Assembly: GCF_900182785.1 (NCBI RefSeq)
Contig: NZ_FXTS01000007.1
Coordinates: 136,811 to 200,810, forward strand
DNA: 64,000 bases
DNA from: Oceanospirillum linum
Lineage (GTDB): Bacteria > Pseudomonadota > Gammaproteobacteria > Pseudomonadales > Halomonadaceae
Direction of reading: 5' to 3'
Position 1 is the stretch's first letter; every line of letters starts with the position of its first letter. Positions 33,206 through 41,517 of this stretch are shown in pieces. Both the position numbers and the translations under genes were made by a program. The notes beneath the pieces are model-generated. The model saw only the letters and a program-made list of their open reading frames with translations, searched no databases and was not told where the DNA came from.

Positions 33206-34435
33206 TCAGGCGGCTTTAAACTCTGCAGCAGCAAAACGCTTAGGTGTCAGAGGGAGATGCACAAGGGCAGCCAGTAAGCCAAGGCCAGCACTTAAGCTCA
33301 ATGCAATACTGTAATCACCGTACCATTCAAACAGAAGGCCACCCCACCAGCTGCCAAAAAAAGCACCTACCTGATGGCTGAACATGACAATTCCAAATAG
33401 TGATGCCAGATTTTTCGTGCCAAAAAGGTGCGCAACGCAGCCGCTGGTCAGGGGGACGGTGGACAACCATAGCATTCCCATAACAACAGAGAAGGCATAA
33501 AACACTTCATAGGTGGGCGGGAGTATGATCAGCATAATGATCAGCAGGGTTCTCAAACCATAGATCAGGGTGAGCAGATAAGGCTTGTGCCAGCGATCCC
33601 CTGCCCAGCCGACGGTGACGGCACCAATCACATTGATCAGCCCGATTAAGGCGATCGAGTTGGATGCCACACTGGATGGCAGACCACAGAAGTTTACAAA
33701 CCCTGCCATATGCACGGTGATAAAGGCAACGTGGAAACCGCAGACAAAGAAGCCGATATTCAACAGCTGATATTCCGGCACCTGTATCGCTTTGCCAATG
33801 GCCTGCCAGTCAAAAAGTCGGGTTGGTGAGGAGATCTGAGCTGAGCGGCGTTCTTCCCTGAGTTGCTTGCTCTCGGCTAGCAACCAGGCTAGGGCAAAAA
33901 CGATCAGCGTCGAGCCTGCAAACCACATAAAGGTATCGGACCAGCCGATTACAGGGCTAATTTTTCCCAGAATAAAGGCGTAGCCGAACTGACCTAATGA
34001 ACCGCCAGCACTGGCGATGCCAAGGGCCAGGGTACGCTTATTCGCAGGAAATTTTTGCCCGACAGCAGCAAGAACAATGGGGAAGGTGGTCGCACCGACA
34101 CCGATACCGACCAATAGGGCGTTACCGATAAAGAAAAGCATGTTGTCCTGTGCGATGGCGGCTAACACCATGCCCAGTCCATAGAGCAGTGCGCCCACAA
34201 GTAGAATACGCACCGTGCCAAAGCGCTCTGCCAGAAGGCCGGCTACGGGAGAAACGGCACCCCAAAGTAAATTTTGTACGGCAAAACCAAAAGCCAGGTC
34301 AGACTGACTGATACCGAGGTCGCTGTTGATGTTTGGAATAAGCAGGCCAGTGGATAGGCGAACGCCCATGTTGTAAGCCAGAATAATGCCGGCGGCGAGA
34401 ACAACCCACCAGGGGTTAATGCGTGCGGTGTTCAT
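33206..34435 (-). CDS. MFS transporter, monocarboxylate/oxalate-formate-like
   Basis: Inner-membrane major facilitator of 409 residues with about twelve membrane helices. N-terminal features (NPWWVVLAAGIILAYNMGVRLSTGLLIPNINSDLGIS), the loop GLLAERFGTVRILLVGALLYGLG (MFS motif A region) and the second-half GWAGDRWHKP loop are typical of the MFS_1 group related to monocarboxylate transporters. Substrate unknown. It is not closely linked to any enzyme: upstream lies pfp, also on the minus strand, ending at a strong terminator. Confidence 0.85.
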   Translation of the reverse strand: MNTARINPWWVVLAAGIILAYNMGVRLSTGLLIPNINSDLGISQSDLAFGFAVQNLLWGAVSPVAGLLAERFGTVRILLVGALLYGLGMVLAAIAQDNMLFFIGNALLVGIGVGATTFPIVLAAVGQKFPANKRTLALGIASAGGSLGQFGYAFILGKISPVIGWSDTFMWFAGSTLIVFALAWLLAESKQLREERRSAQISSPTRLFDWQAIGKAIQVPEYQLLNIGFFVCGFHVAFITVHMAGFVNFCGLPSSVASNSIALIGLINVIGAVTVGWAGDRWHKPYLLTLIYGLRTLLIIMLIILPPTYEVFYAFSVVMGMLWLSTVPLTSGCVAHLFGTKNLASLFGIVMFSHQVGAFFGSWWGGLLFEWYGDYSIALSLSAGLGLLAALVHLPLTPKRFAAAEFKAA

Positions 34436-34540
34436 ATTTTAGTCCCTATTCAGCAATGCCCCCTTAGATGAGGATCGAATATATTCCTGCAAAAAAGTTA
34501 TTAAGGGAAATGAGTTTTGTGAATAGGTGTGATTCTGCAA

Positions 34541-34580
34541 AATAAAAAAGCCCCGATATGCGTTTATCGGGGCTCTTATT
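34541..34580 (-). terminator. Terminator after pfp
   Basis: GCCCCGATA (34550-34558) pairs with TATCGGGGC (34565-34573); on the minus strand it is followed by TTTTTTATTTT. Confidence 0.9.
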
Positions 34581-34611
34581 TCAGTGCTAAAGCGTGTTAT
34601 CGATTATGATA

Positions 34612-35877
34612 TTACGCTTTAAATTCCGGCAGCTTTTTCTCTGCCAGCTGATGACTCAGGCGAACATAAGTTGGCAGACCGGTTTTTTCGTCGTATGGCA
34701 GCTCGGCTTCGCCACGGATCAGAGGTTCCAGATACTCACGGCAGGCTTCGGTGATACCAAAACCATCTTCGGTGATAAAGTCCCGTGGCATAAACTTCTC
34801 AACATTGGCCACTTTATCCAGAGGGGCTTCTTCAATAACCCACTCAAACGGCGCGTTGCTCTTACGGATAATCGCCGGCATAACGGCATTTTTACCCGCA
34901 ACCGCCATCTCGACAGCAGCCTGACCTACGGCATAGGCCTGCTCGACGTCAGTTCTGGAGGAGATGTGACGAGCAGCACGCTGCAGGTAGTCGGCAACCG
35001 CCCAATGGTATTTGTAGCCCAGGTCTTCACGGACCATGTTCGCCAGTGTTGGTGCCACGCCGCCGAGCTGAGTGTGGCCGAAAGCATCTTTAGTGCCAGC
35101 GTCCGCAATGAAGGTGCCGTCTTCGTAGTGCGCGCCTTCTGAAACAACGATGACACAGTAGCCGTTGTCTTTCACGCTTTGATCAACCTTCTTCATAAAG
35201 GCTACACGGTCAAAAGCGATCTCAGGGAAGATAATGATATGTGGCGGCTGGCCTTCTGCTTGCTGTGCCAAACCACCGGCTGCAGCAATCCAGCCGGCAT
35301 GGCGACCCATCACTTCAAGGATAAACACCTTGGTGGAGGTTTCGCACATAGACTGGATATCCAGGCCCGCTTCCATAGTGGAGAGTGCGATATATTTGGC
35401 CACAGAACCAAAACCCGGGCAGGTGTCGGTGATCGGCAGATCGTTGTCAACGGTTTTAGGCACATGGATCGCTTTGATCGGGTAGCCTAATTTCTCGGAG
35501 ATTTGCGATACTTTCAGGCATGTATCTGCTGAGTCGTTACCGCCGTTATAAAAGAAGTAGCCGATATCGTGGGCTTTAAATACTTCGATAAGACGCTCGT
35601 ACTGCTCGCGGTGCGTCTCCATGTCTTTCAGTTTGTAGCGGCAAGAACCGAATGCGCCACCAGGGGTGTGACGTAGTGCAGCAACGTCCTGCTCAGAGAT
35701 AGCATTGGTATCGATCAGCTCTTCAACCAAGGCGCCGATGATGCCGTTTTGACCGGCATAAACAGTACCAATTTTGTCGCTGTGTTTACGTGCAGTTTCG
35801 ATGACACCACAGGCACTGGCATTAATAACAGAAGTAACACCACCTGACTGGGCATAAAACGCGTTTTGCTTGCTCAT
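34612..35877 (-). CDS. pfp: Diphosphate-dependent 6-phosphofructokinase
   Basis: Phosphorylates fructose 6-phosphate with PPi, reversibly, so it serves both glycolysis and gluconeogenesis. From the ATG at 35877 (MSKQNAFYAQSGG) the protein is 421 residues; a longer open frame to 36021 is not needed. PPi specificity is read from two positions: GGND (112-115) with Asp115 where ATP enzymes have Gly, and PKTVDND (140-146) with Lys141 where ATP enzymes have PGT. The substrate-binding GRHAGWIAA segment is present. A perfect AGGATC-A-GATCCT dyad lies about 56 bases upstream. Confidence 0.93.
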   Translation of the reverse strand: MSKQNAFYAQSGGVTSVINASACGVIETARKHSDKIGTVYAGQNGIIGALVEELIDTNAISEQDVAALRHTPGGAFGSCRYKLKDMETHREQYERLIEVFKAHDIGYFFYNGGNDSADTCLKVSQISEKLGYPIKAIHVPKTVDNDLPITDTCPGFGSVAKYIALSTMEAGLDIQSMCETSTKVFILEVMGRHAGWIAAAGGLAQQAEGQPPHIIIFPEIAFDRVAFMKKVDQSVKDNGYCVIVVSEGAHYEDGTFIADAGTKDAFGHTQLGGVAPTLANMVREDLGYKYHWAVADYLQRAARHISSRTDVEQAYAVGQAAVEMAVAGKNAVMPAIIRKSNAPFEWVIEEAPLDKVANVEKFMPRDFITEDGFGITEACREYLEPLIRGEAELPYDEKTGLPTYVRLSHQLAEKKLPEFKA

Positions 35878-36208
35878 CTCTGAACTGGCTCCTGAGAGTC
35901 GTTGAGGTCTTAAAATAGTAGCCATACGGGAGAGGATCAGATCCTGAGTCCGTCGAATTTGGCCCCGAAAAATGTCGGCAATACTACTTGAATTTGGCCT
36001 CTTTTGCATGGCTGTGGGCAAGTTTTTTCATGCTTTGCAGATATAGGCTTTGTAAGCGCCTGTTTTAATGTTGGTATTCTGAAATCATCACTATTTAGTT
36101 GCAGGCTAATTCTGTTGGGCAAGGCGTCTTCTCATGCTAATCTTCTGTGAATTTTTCCGGCGCGTGCCAGAGGTCTCAGGCACGACCTAAATGGTTTAGG
36201 GAGTTTTT
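35878..36208. other. Divergent spacer between pfp and mpl
   Basis: This 331-base region should hold both promoters. It contains the 13-base dyad AGGATC-A-GATCCT (35933-35945) in the pfp leader, and two small hairpins at the mpl end: GTGCC (36164-36168) with GGCAC (36179-36183), and CCTAAA (36186-36191) with TTTAGG (36195-36200). The last overlaps the mpl ribosome site AGGGAG (36198-36203). Confidence 0.5.
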
Positions 36209-37597
36209 ATGCATCTGCATATTCTGGGTATCTGCGGAACCTTTATGGGCAGTCTGGCGATTTTGGCCCGGGAGCTGGGTTATAACGTGACGGGCTCTGA
36301 TGCGAATGTCTATCCGCCCATGAGTACCCAGCTGGAAGAGCAGGGCATCGAAATCACTCAGGGCTTTTCTCCTGAGCAATTGGAGCCAGTGCCGGATCTG
36401 GTGATTGTCGGTAATGCCATGAGCCGTGGCAATCCGGCGGTGGAAGCTGTGTTGAATAAAGGGATCCCCTACACCTCTGGTCCTCAGTGGTTGTCTGAGC
36501 ACGTACTGAAAGACAGGTGGGTGATGGCGGTTTCCGGCACTCATGGTAAAACCACCACGACCAGTATGCTGGCGCAGATTTTGGATTACGCCAAAATGGC
36601 ACCGGGCTTTCTGGTGGGTGGGGTGCCGGAAAATTTCGGTATTTCCGCGCGCTTGGGTGAGACACCTTTTTTTGTGATTGAAGCGGATGAGTATGACTCA
36701 GCTTTTTTTGATAAACGCTCCAAGTTTGTTCACTACCGCCCGCGAACCTTGATTATGAATAATCTTGAGTTTGATCACGCCGATATCTTCCCGGATCTGG
36801 CAGCGATTCAGCGTCAGTTTCACCATCTGGTGCGGACTGTACCCTCTGAAGGCCTGATTGTTTCTGCAGATTGTCAGTCTTTGAACGGTGTTTTGGAGCA
36901 GGGATGCTGGACGCCGACGCAGATGATCAAAGCACATTCCGGCAAAGAGGGCTGGTCTACCCGTATGCTGCGTGAAGATGGCAGTCGCTTTAAGGTTTTG
37001 TTGGATGGTGAAAAAGTGGCGGAAGTGAATTGGTCGCTTTCCGGGCAACATAATGTTGCCAATGCTGTCGCTGCCATTGCTGCCGCCCGCCATGTGGGGG
37101 TGACACCTGAGATTGCCGCACAGGCACTGGCAGAGTTCCGTAATGTGAAGCGACGTATGGAGCTGCGTGGCGAAGTGGATGGCGTTAAGGTTTATGACGA
37201 CTTTGCCCATCATCCCACGGCTATCAATACCACCCTCGAAGGGGCAAAAGCTCAGCTGGCGCTTGATCCGCATCTGCAGGAAGGGGAAGGCCGGATTCTG
37301 GCGGTGATTGAGCCCCGATCTAATACGATGCGTCTGGGAACACTGCAGTCCCAGTTGATCGATTGTACTCAATATGCCGATGAGGCCTTCTGGTATCAGC
37401 CTCCTGGTCTGGACTGGAATCTGGGGGCTGTGGTGGCCAATGCACCGGTTCCTTCTGAGTTGGTAGGTGATTTGGAACACCTGATTGTTCGGCTGGTCGA
37501 AGCCAGTCGCCCCGGGGATCGTATCGTCGTGATGAGCAATGGTGGCTTTGGCGGTATTCATCAGAAATTGTTGGATGCTTTAGCGGTCAAGTCCTGA
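36209..37597 (+). CDS. mpl: UDP-N-acetylmuramate:L-alanyl-gamma-D-glutamyl-meso-diaminopimelate ligase
   Basis: Recycles the murein tripeptide by joining it to UDP-MurNAc; cytosolic Mur-ligase family. The 462-residue protein has the MPL start MHLHILGICGTFMGSLAILAREL, the ATP-binding VSGTHGKTTTTSM loop (about 109-121), the EADEYDSAFFDKRSKFVHYRPRTLIMNNLEFDHADIF segment characteristic of Mpl, and DDFAHHPTAINTTLEG. ATG at 36209 with AGGGAG five bases upstream. It is followed after 244 bases by ubiX, a conserved pairing in pseudomonads. Confidence 0.95.
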   Translation: MHLHILGICGTFMGSLAILARELGYNVTGSDANVYPPMSTQLEEQGIEITQGFSPEQLEPVPDLVIVGNAMSRGNPAVEAVLNKGIPYTSGPQWLSEHVLKDRWVMAVSGTHGKTTTTSMLAQILDYAKMAPGFLVGGVPENFGISARLGETPFFVIEADEYDSAFFDKRSKFVHYRPRTLIMNNLEFDHADIFPDLAAIQRQFHHLVRTVPSEGLIVSADCQSLNGVLEQGCWTPTQMIKAHSGKEGWSTRMLREDGSRFKVLLDGEKVAEVNWSLSGQHNVANAVAAIAAARHVGVTPEIAAQALAEFRNVKRRMELRGEVDGVKVYDDFAHHPTAINTTLEGAKAQLALDPHLQEGEGRILAVIEPRSNTMRLGTLQSQLIDCTQYADEAFWYQPPGLDWNLGAVVANAPVPSELVGDLEHLIVRLVEASRPGDRIVVMSNGGFGGIHQKLLDALAVKS

Positions 37598-37841
37598 GTG
37601 CGTGAAATATACTTACACCCGCAAAAGTGGTTTTGACTAAGGTTTAGTATCCTCGGATGCTCTGGGTCACGATGATGACCGTAAGAGGGTTGTCGTGCAC
37701 TCGGGGTTACTGTTGATGTTAAGCTTGTCTTCCCGCTTTGCCGGATATAACGACAGTTATAGTCTTGCGGTAATCGTAGCCCCGTTTATTTTGGCAGTCC
37801 CTGCTACTGTTTACTTTGTTTTTTCTATTTAAGAGTCCTAT

Positions 37842-38504
37842 ATGAGTCATACCGAACAGCCTTCTACTGATTCATCCGAGTGTTCCTCGGCAGCTTTGAG
37901 CGGCGATAAGCGCGTGACGGTTGCTCTGACCGGTGCTTCCGGTGCTCAGTACGGAATCCGCCTGATCGAGTGCCTGATCGCATTGGGTTGTGAGGTTTCT
38001 GTGATGGTCTCCAAAGCCGCTCAGGTCGTGATTACGACTGAGACGGAAGAGCGTTTTCCTTCTGGCAGCGATAAGCTGCAGGCCTATCTGGTGACACGCT
38101 TTAAGGCAGAGCCCTGGCAGATTAAAGTGTATGGCCGGGAGAACTGGATGGCACCGGTAGCGTCAGGTTCCGGCGCGCCTCACAAGATGGTGGTTTGCCC
38201 TTGCTCCACCGGTACTTTGTCAGCAATAGCCACCGCTGCCAGTAATAACCTGATTGAGCGTGCAGCCGATGTGGCCCTTAAAGAGCGCCGTCAGCTGATT
38301 CTGGTTCACAGGGAAGCGCCCTATCATGAGGTTCATCTACAGCATATGCTGACGCTGACCCGCATGGGGGCTCTGGTGATGCCAGCCAGCCCCGGTTTTT
38401 ACCACAACCCGCAGCGCATTGAGGATATGGTGGACTTTATTGTCGCCCGTATTCTTGATCAGCTGGGTTTTGAGCAGACGCTGATGCCCAGGTGGGGCGA
38501 GTAG
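37842..38504 (+). CDS. ubiX: Flavin prenyltransferase UbiX
   Basis: Makes prenylated FMN, the cofactor of the UbiD decarboxylase in ubiquinone synthesis. The 220-residue protein has the UbiX/Pad1 flavoprotein fold: VALTGASGAQYGIRLIECL near residue 28, the MVVCPCSTGTLSAIATAASNNLIERAADVALKERRQLILVHREAP core, and MLTLTRMGALVMPASPGFYHNPQ. An N-terminal extension of about 22 polar residues precedes the fold, slightly more than usual. It lies alone between mpl and a bidirectional terminator. Confidence 0.95.
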   Translation: MSHTEQPSTDSSECSSAALSGDKRVTVALTGASGAQYGIRLIECLIALGCEVSVMVSKAAQVVITTETEERFPSGSDKLQAYLVTRFKAEPWQIKVYGRENWMAPVASGSGAPHKMVVCPCSTGTLSAIATAASNNLIERAADVALKERRQLILVHREAPYHEVHLQHMLTLTRMGALVMPASPGFYHNPQRIEDMVDFIVARILDQLGFEQTLMPRWGE

Positions 38505-38579
38505 TTCCGGTCTCTGCGAGGCGATAAAGGCTCTTCAAATCTCCTCAGGAAACAAGAAGGTGTGCATGAGGGAAATGAC

Positions 38580-38616
38580 GAGCCCGATGTAGGCTAAAGC
38601 TTGATCGGGCTCTTTG
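38580..38616. terminator. Bidirectional terminator between ubiX and the EamA gene
   Basis: GAGCCCGAT (38580-38588) pairs with ATCGGGCTC (38604-38612), followed by TTTG on the plus strand. It lies between convergent genes. Confidence 0.7.
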
Positions 38617-38621
38617 TCAGC

Positions 38622-39482
38622 TTAGGTTTGCTTTTTGCTTAAAGTTTCGTTAACCGCCGCGGCAATGATCAGGCTGCCACCAATCAAGGTCATCGTCTCC
38701 GCTTGTTCACCCAGAATCAGAAACGCGAGCAATGCCCCGTACACGGGTTGCAGGCAGGAGATCAGGCTAATGCTGGCGGCCTTCAGGTAGCGTAAGCTGC
38801 TGGCAAGCAGCGTGTGTGGGGCTGCGGTAAAAACCGTGGCCAGAAGGAAAAGCTGGAACCACTGTTCACCGGGTAAGGAAAATACTTCTGCGCTGACAAA
38901 GGGCAGCAGCATTATAGCCACCAGGAGGGATTGCCAGCCCATGGTCTGAACAGGGCTGTACTGACTGTAATACTTCTTCATAAAGAGATTACGCAGTGTG
39001 AACAGAAATGCTGATATGACACCCCAGAATACTCCCAGCGCGATAGGGTCGTCAGGATTCAATGAGGGCGTCATCAGGCTGACGCCCGAAACGACCAGCA
39101 GTGCGGCAAAAAGATCTTTACCCTTAAGGCGTGCACGATCAAATACAGGCTCCAGTAGAACGGTCATGACCGGAAAGGTAAACAAAGAGAGAATACCGAC
39201 AGTGACACCGGCGATTTGCATGGAGTGGAAGTAGGTTACCCAATGTAGCCCCATCAGAACGGAAAGCCCCAGAATGCCGAGATTATGGTGGTTGTGGGCG
39301 AAGGCGATTTTTTTGTTCCGCAGCCTCAGCCAACCCAATAATAAAACACCGGCAATCAGGCAGCGCCAGGCTGTCATATCTAAGGCATTCAAGTGGAGTG
39401 TCTGGGAAAAAAGTGCGGTGCCGCCAAACAGTAGCAGGCCGCCATGAAGGCTTAAAAGCCCCTTTAAATGATCAGAGTGCAT
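38622..39482 (-). CDS. EamA/DMT-family transporter
   Basis: Ten-helix inner-membrane transporter of 286 residues with two EamA repeats (RCLIAGVLLLGWLRL and FTFPVMTVLLEPVFDRARLKGKD in the first; SSLRYLKAASISLISCLQPVYGALLAFLILGE in the second, a typical EamA end). Substrate unknown. Its ATG at 39482 lies inside the last codons of the upstream degenerate-GGDEF gene (11-base overlap), so its translation is probably coupled to that gene. Confidence 0.85.
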   Translation of the reverse strand: MHSDHLKGLLSLHGGLLLFGGTALFSQTLHLNALDMTAWRCLIAGVLLLGWLRLRNKKIAFAHNHHNLGILGLSVLMGLHWVTYFHSMQIAGVTVGILSLFTFPVMTVLLEPVFDRARLKGKDLFAALLVVSGVSLMTPSLNPDDPIALGVFWGVISAFLFTLRNLFMKKYYSQYSPVQTMGWQSLLVAIMLLPFVSAEVFSLPGEQWFQLFLLATVFTAAPHTLLASSLRYLKAASISLISCLQPVYGALLAFLILGEQAETMTLIGGSLIIAAAVNETLSKKQT

Positions 39483-40473
39483 TGTGGGCCCGCATATCCG
39501 GATCGGCTAGAGCACGTTCCATAAATTGATTGGATGTTTCACTGGCCTGGAGTGTTACCGGGTTGAGGCCGAGGTCTCTTGCAATCGCTGACAACTCGAA
39601 ATGATCTTCCATCTGCTGGATCAGGCGCTCTTTCAAAACGATACAGCCGTTGATTGAGGTATTAGGCAGAAGTAATAGAAAGCTGTTGTCGCTCATACGA
39701 TAAATTTCATCCCCGGTTCTGCCAACCTCTTCCATAATTTGAGACACCTTAATAAACAGATTGCGTGTTTTATATTCGCCCTGGCGGGCAGTGAAGTCTT
39801 CAATATTGTGAATTGTAAACAGCAGTGCTGAAAGAGGGCGGCGGGTTGCTTTTGCACGGGAAACTTCCGCTACCAGTCGTTTACTCAGCTGGTTGGCAGA
39901 AAAGGCTCCTGTCAGACTGTCCTTACCACTGAGTCTTTCCAGTGTCTGTGTTTGACTTTCCTGGGTGTAGGCAAAGATAAAGCAGATACCGGAAAAAAGG
40001 CTTAGGTTGATGGCAAGGTCGATCAATATCAGAGGATTGATCTGTTCCACGGCAAAAAAAACAAACAGAGAGAAGAATAATAATAAACTAAAAGAGGCTT
40101 GGCGGACCGGTAAAATAAAGTAGGTCAGCACTGGGACCATATAAAGCCACTGCCGGTAGAGAGGATCAAACAGAGGGCCACTGTTCAGAACAACCAGACC
40201 AAGCAAAACAAGCAACGGGTACGGTGTGATATCCCGGCTTTCATTACTCTGAAATAGCCGGATAAGCGCCAATACCAGAATAAACGGGCTGGATAGAGCT
40301 GGCCAGAGAATTTGTTGATAGTGCCCGAGCATATAGTGATACCAAGCGATAATCGCCAGAACAAAAGCCAGGGAAAAATAGAGCCCTGCCGTGACTTTGT
40401 CTCGCATTTTAGACGTGTTCTGGCCCAGATCAATCATATAAATTCTGCTCGTTCTGAATATCGATAAAATCAC
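39472..40473 (-). CDS. Membrane protein with degenerate GGDEF domain (second of pair)
   Basis: The 333-residue protein has about six membrane segments (about 28-170) and a C-terminal GGDEF-like domain (about 178-300). The N-terminal DSLTGAFSANQL matches the usual D-x-LTGL-x-NR start, but the active-site GGDEF is MSDNS (260-264, in RMSDNSFLLLLP). Diguanylate cyclase activity is therefore unlikely; a ligand-binding or partner role is inferred. The GTG start at 40473 overlaps the upstream stop as GTGA. A paralogue-like gene lies directly upstream and the EamA gene overlaps downstream. Confidence 0.8.
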   Translation of the reverse strand: MILSIFRTSRIYMIDLGQNTSKMRDKVTAGLYFSLAFVLAIIAWYHYMLGHYQQILWPALSSPFILVLALIRLFQSNESRDITPYPLLVLLGLVVLNSGPLFDPLYRQWLYMVPVLTYFILPVRQASFSLLLFFSLFVFFAVEQINPLILIDLAINLSLFSGICFIFAYTQESQTQTLERLSGKDSLTGAFSANQLSKRLVAEVSRAKATRRPLSALLFTIHNIEDFTARQGEYKTRNLFIKVSQIMEEVGRTGDEIYRMSDNSFLLLLPNTSINGCIVLKERLIQQMEDHFELSAIARDLGLNPVTLQASETSNQFMERALADPDMRAHNAL

Positions 40474-41381
40474 TTTTCAGGTACAGGGGGGGCGCTAATG
40501 TCCTGTTGTTCAGCAAAGGCGATCGCTTCAGATGCCTTGTCCAGCAACTCCTGCTCAGTTTCGTGCTCTCCGGGAACGACGGCGGCCAGGTGCATGCATT
40601 CATTAAAGTTGTTGTAGTACTGATAGCAGATACTGAGGCTGTCCCGGAAAGAGCCGGAGGGGGTTAGTGCGACAAGGTAGTCATCAACCCGATAGAGGCG
40701 GTCAAAAGGGCGTAGAGCCTGGTTTATCAGTTCTGATGTTTTGCGCAATGTCAGATCTGAATATTCCTGACGGCCTTTGAAGCAGAGCAGAGACAGGCTG
40801 GTATTTTCCCGGTCAGCCCGTGCCAGCTCCCTTGGCAGGTCATCCCGTAATTGCTGAGTATTGTAAGCGGAGCTTTCGGCATCAAGACTGACCAGCTCCT
40901 GTAGGTGCTGCTGTTTCTCTCTGTTGGTAAAAATGAAAATACAGGCTACAGAAGTAGCTGACCAGAACAGATAAAGTACCTGAAGCCTTTCAATCCCAGC
41001 CAGCTGGACCGTTGTGGATAGATTGAAAATCAGGGCGTAGCCCAGTGTCAGTGTCAGAGCCGACTTAAAAGGCAAAAGACTAAACAGGTAAAATGGCAGT
41101 ATATAGGCCCAGTGAGCGCTCAGGATTACAGGAACCCAGAAGCCTGCAATCGTTAATGTAGCCACCATCGCAAGAATCAGAAGAGGCAACATGCGGGAAG
41201 GTTTCAGAGGGAAAACGAAGTTATAAAGGCCCGTCACAAGAAGAGTCAGGCTGATTAGCATCAGAGCCTCTCCTGCCTGGGGCAGTTGATTCAGATACTG
41301 TGTCCAGCCCAATAGCAAGGTCGCTGCTCCGGCGAGGATAAAGTAAATGGCGTTCAGGCGTGCTTTGTACTTGGTGTCCAT
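40470..41381 (-). CDS. Membrane protein with degenerate GGDEF domain (first of pair)
   Basis: The 303-residue protein has about six membrane segments (residues 10-152) and a C-terminal domain (about 160-300) with the spacing of a GGDEF domain but no active site: the segment aligned with R-Y-GGDEF reads RVDDYLVAL (231-239). The usual LTGLYNR start is reduced to ESSAYNTQQL. It heads a three-gene run with a second degenerate GGDEF protein and an EamA transporter, all joined by overlaps. Similarity to GGDEF is from layout and short patterns, so a profile search is needed to confirm it. Confidence 0.7.
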   Translation of the reverse strand: MDTKYKARLNAIYFILAGAATLLLGWTQYLNQLPQAGEALMLISLTLLVTGLYNFVFPLKPSRMLPLLILAMVATLTIAGFWVPVILSAHWAYILPFYLFSLLPFKSALTLTLGYALIFNLSTTVQLAGIERLQVLYLFWSATSVACIFIFTNREKQQHLQELVSLDAESSAYNTQQLRDDLPRELARADRENTSLSLLCFKGRQEYSDLTLRKTSELINQALRPFDRLYRVDDYLVALTPSGSFRDSLSICYQYYNNFNECMHLAAVVPGEHETEQELLDKASEAIAFAEQQDISAPPVPEK

Positions 41382-41517
41382 TCGCGTATAGTTGCCAGTT
41401 CTGGAAATGAATACAGCGGATTATAACGATTACAGCCCTTAAAGGTAGAGGGTGTTCCAGATATTTGTTACAGGAAAACAGTCGCAGAAAATAAGAGCAT
41501 CAGGGTTTACTAACACC

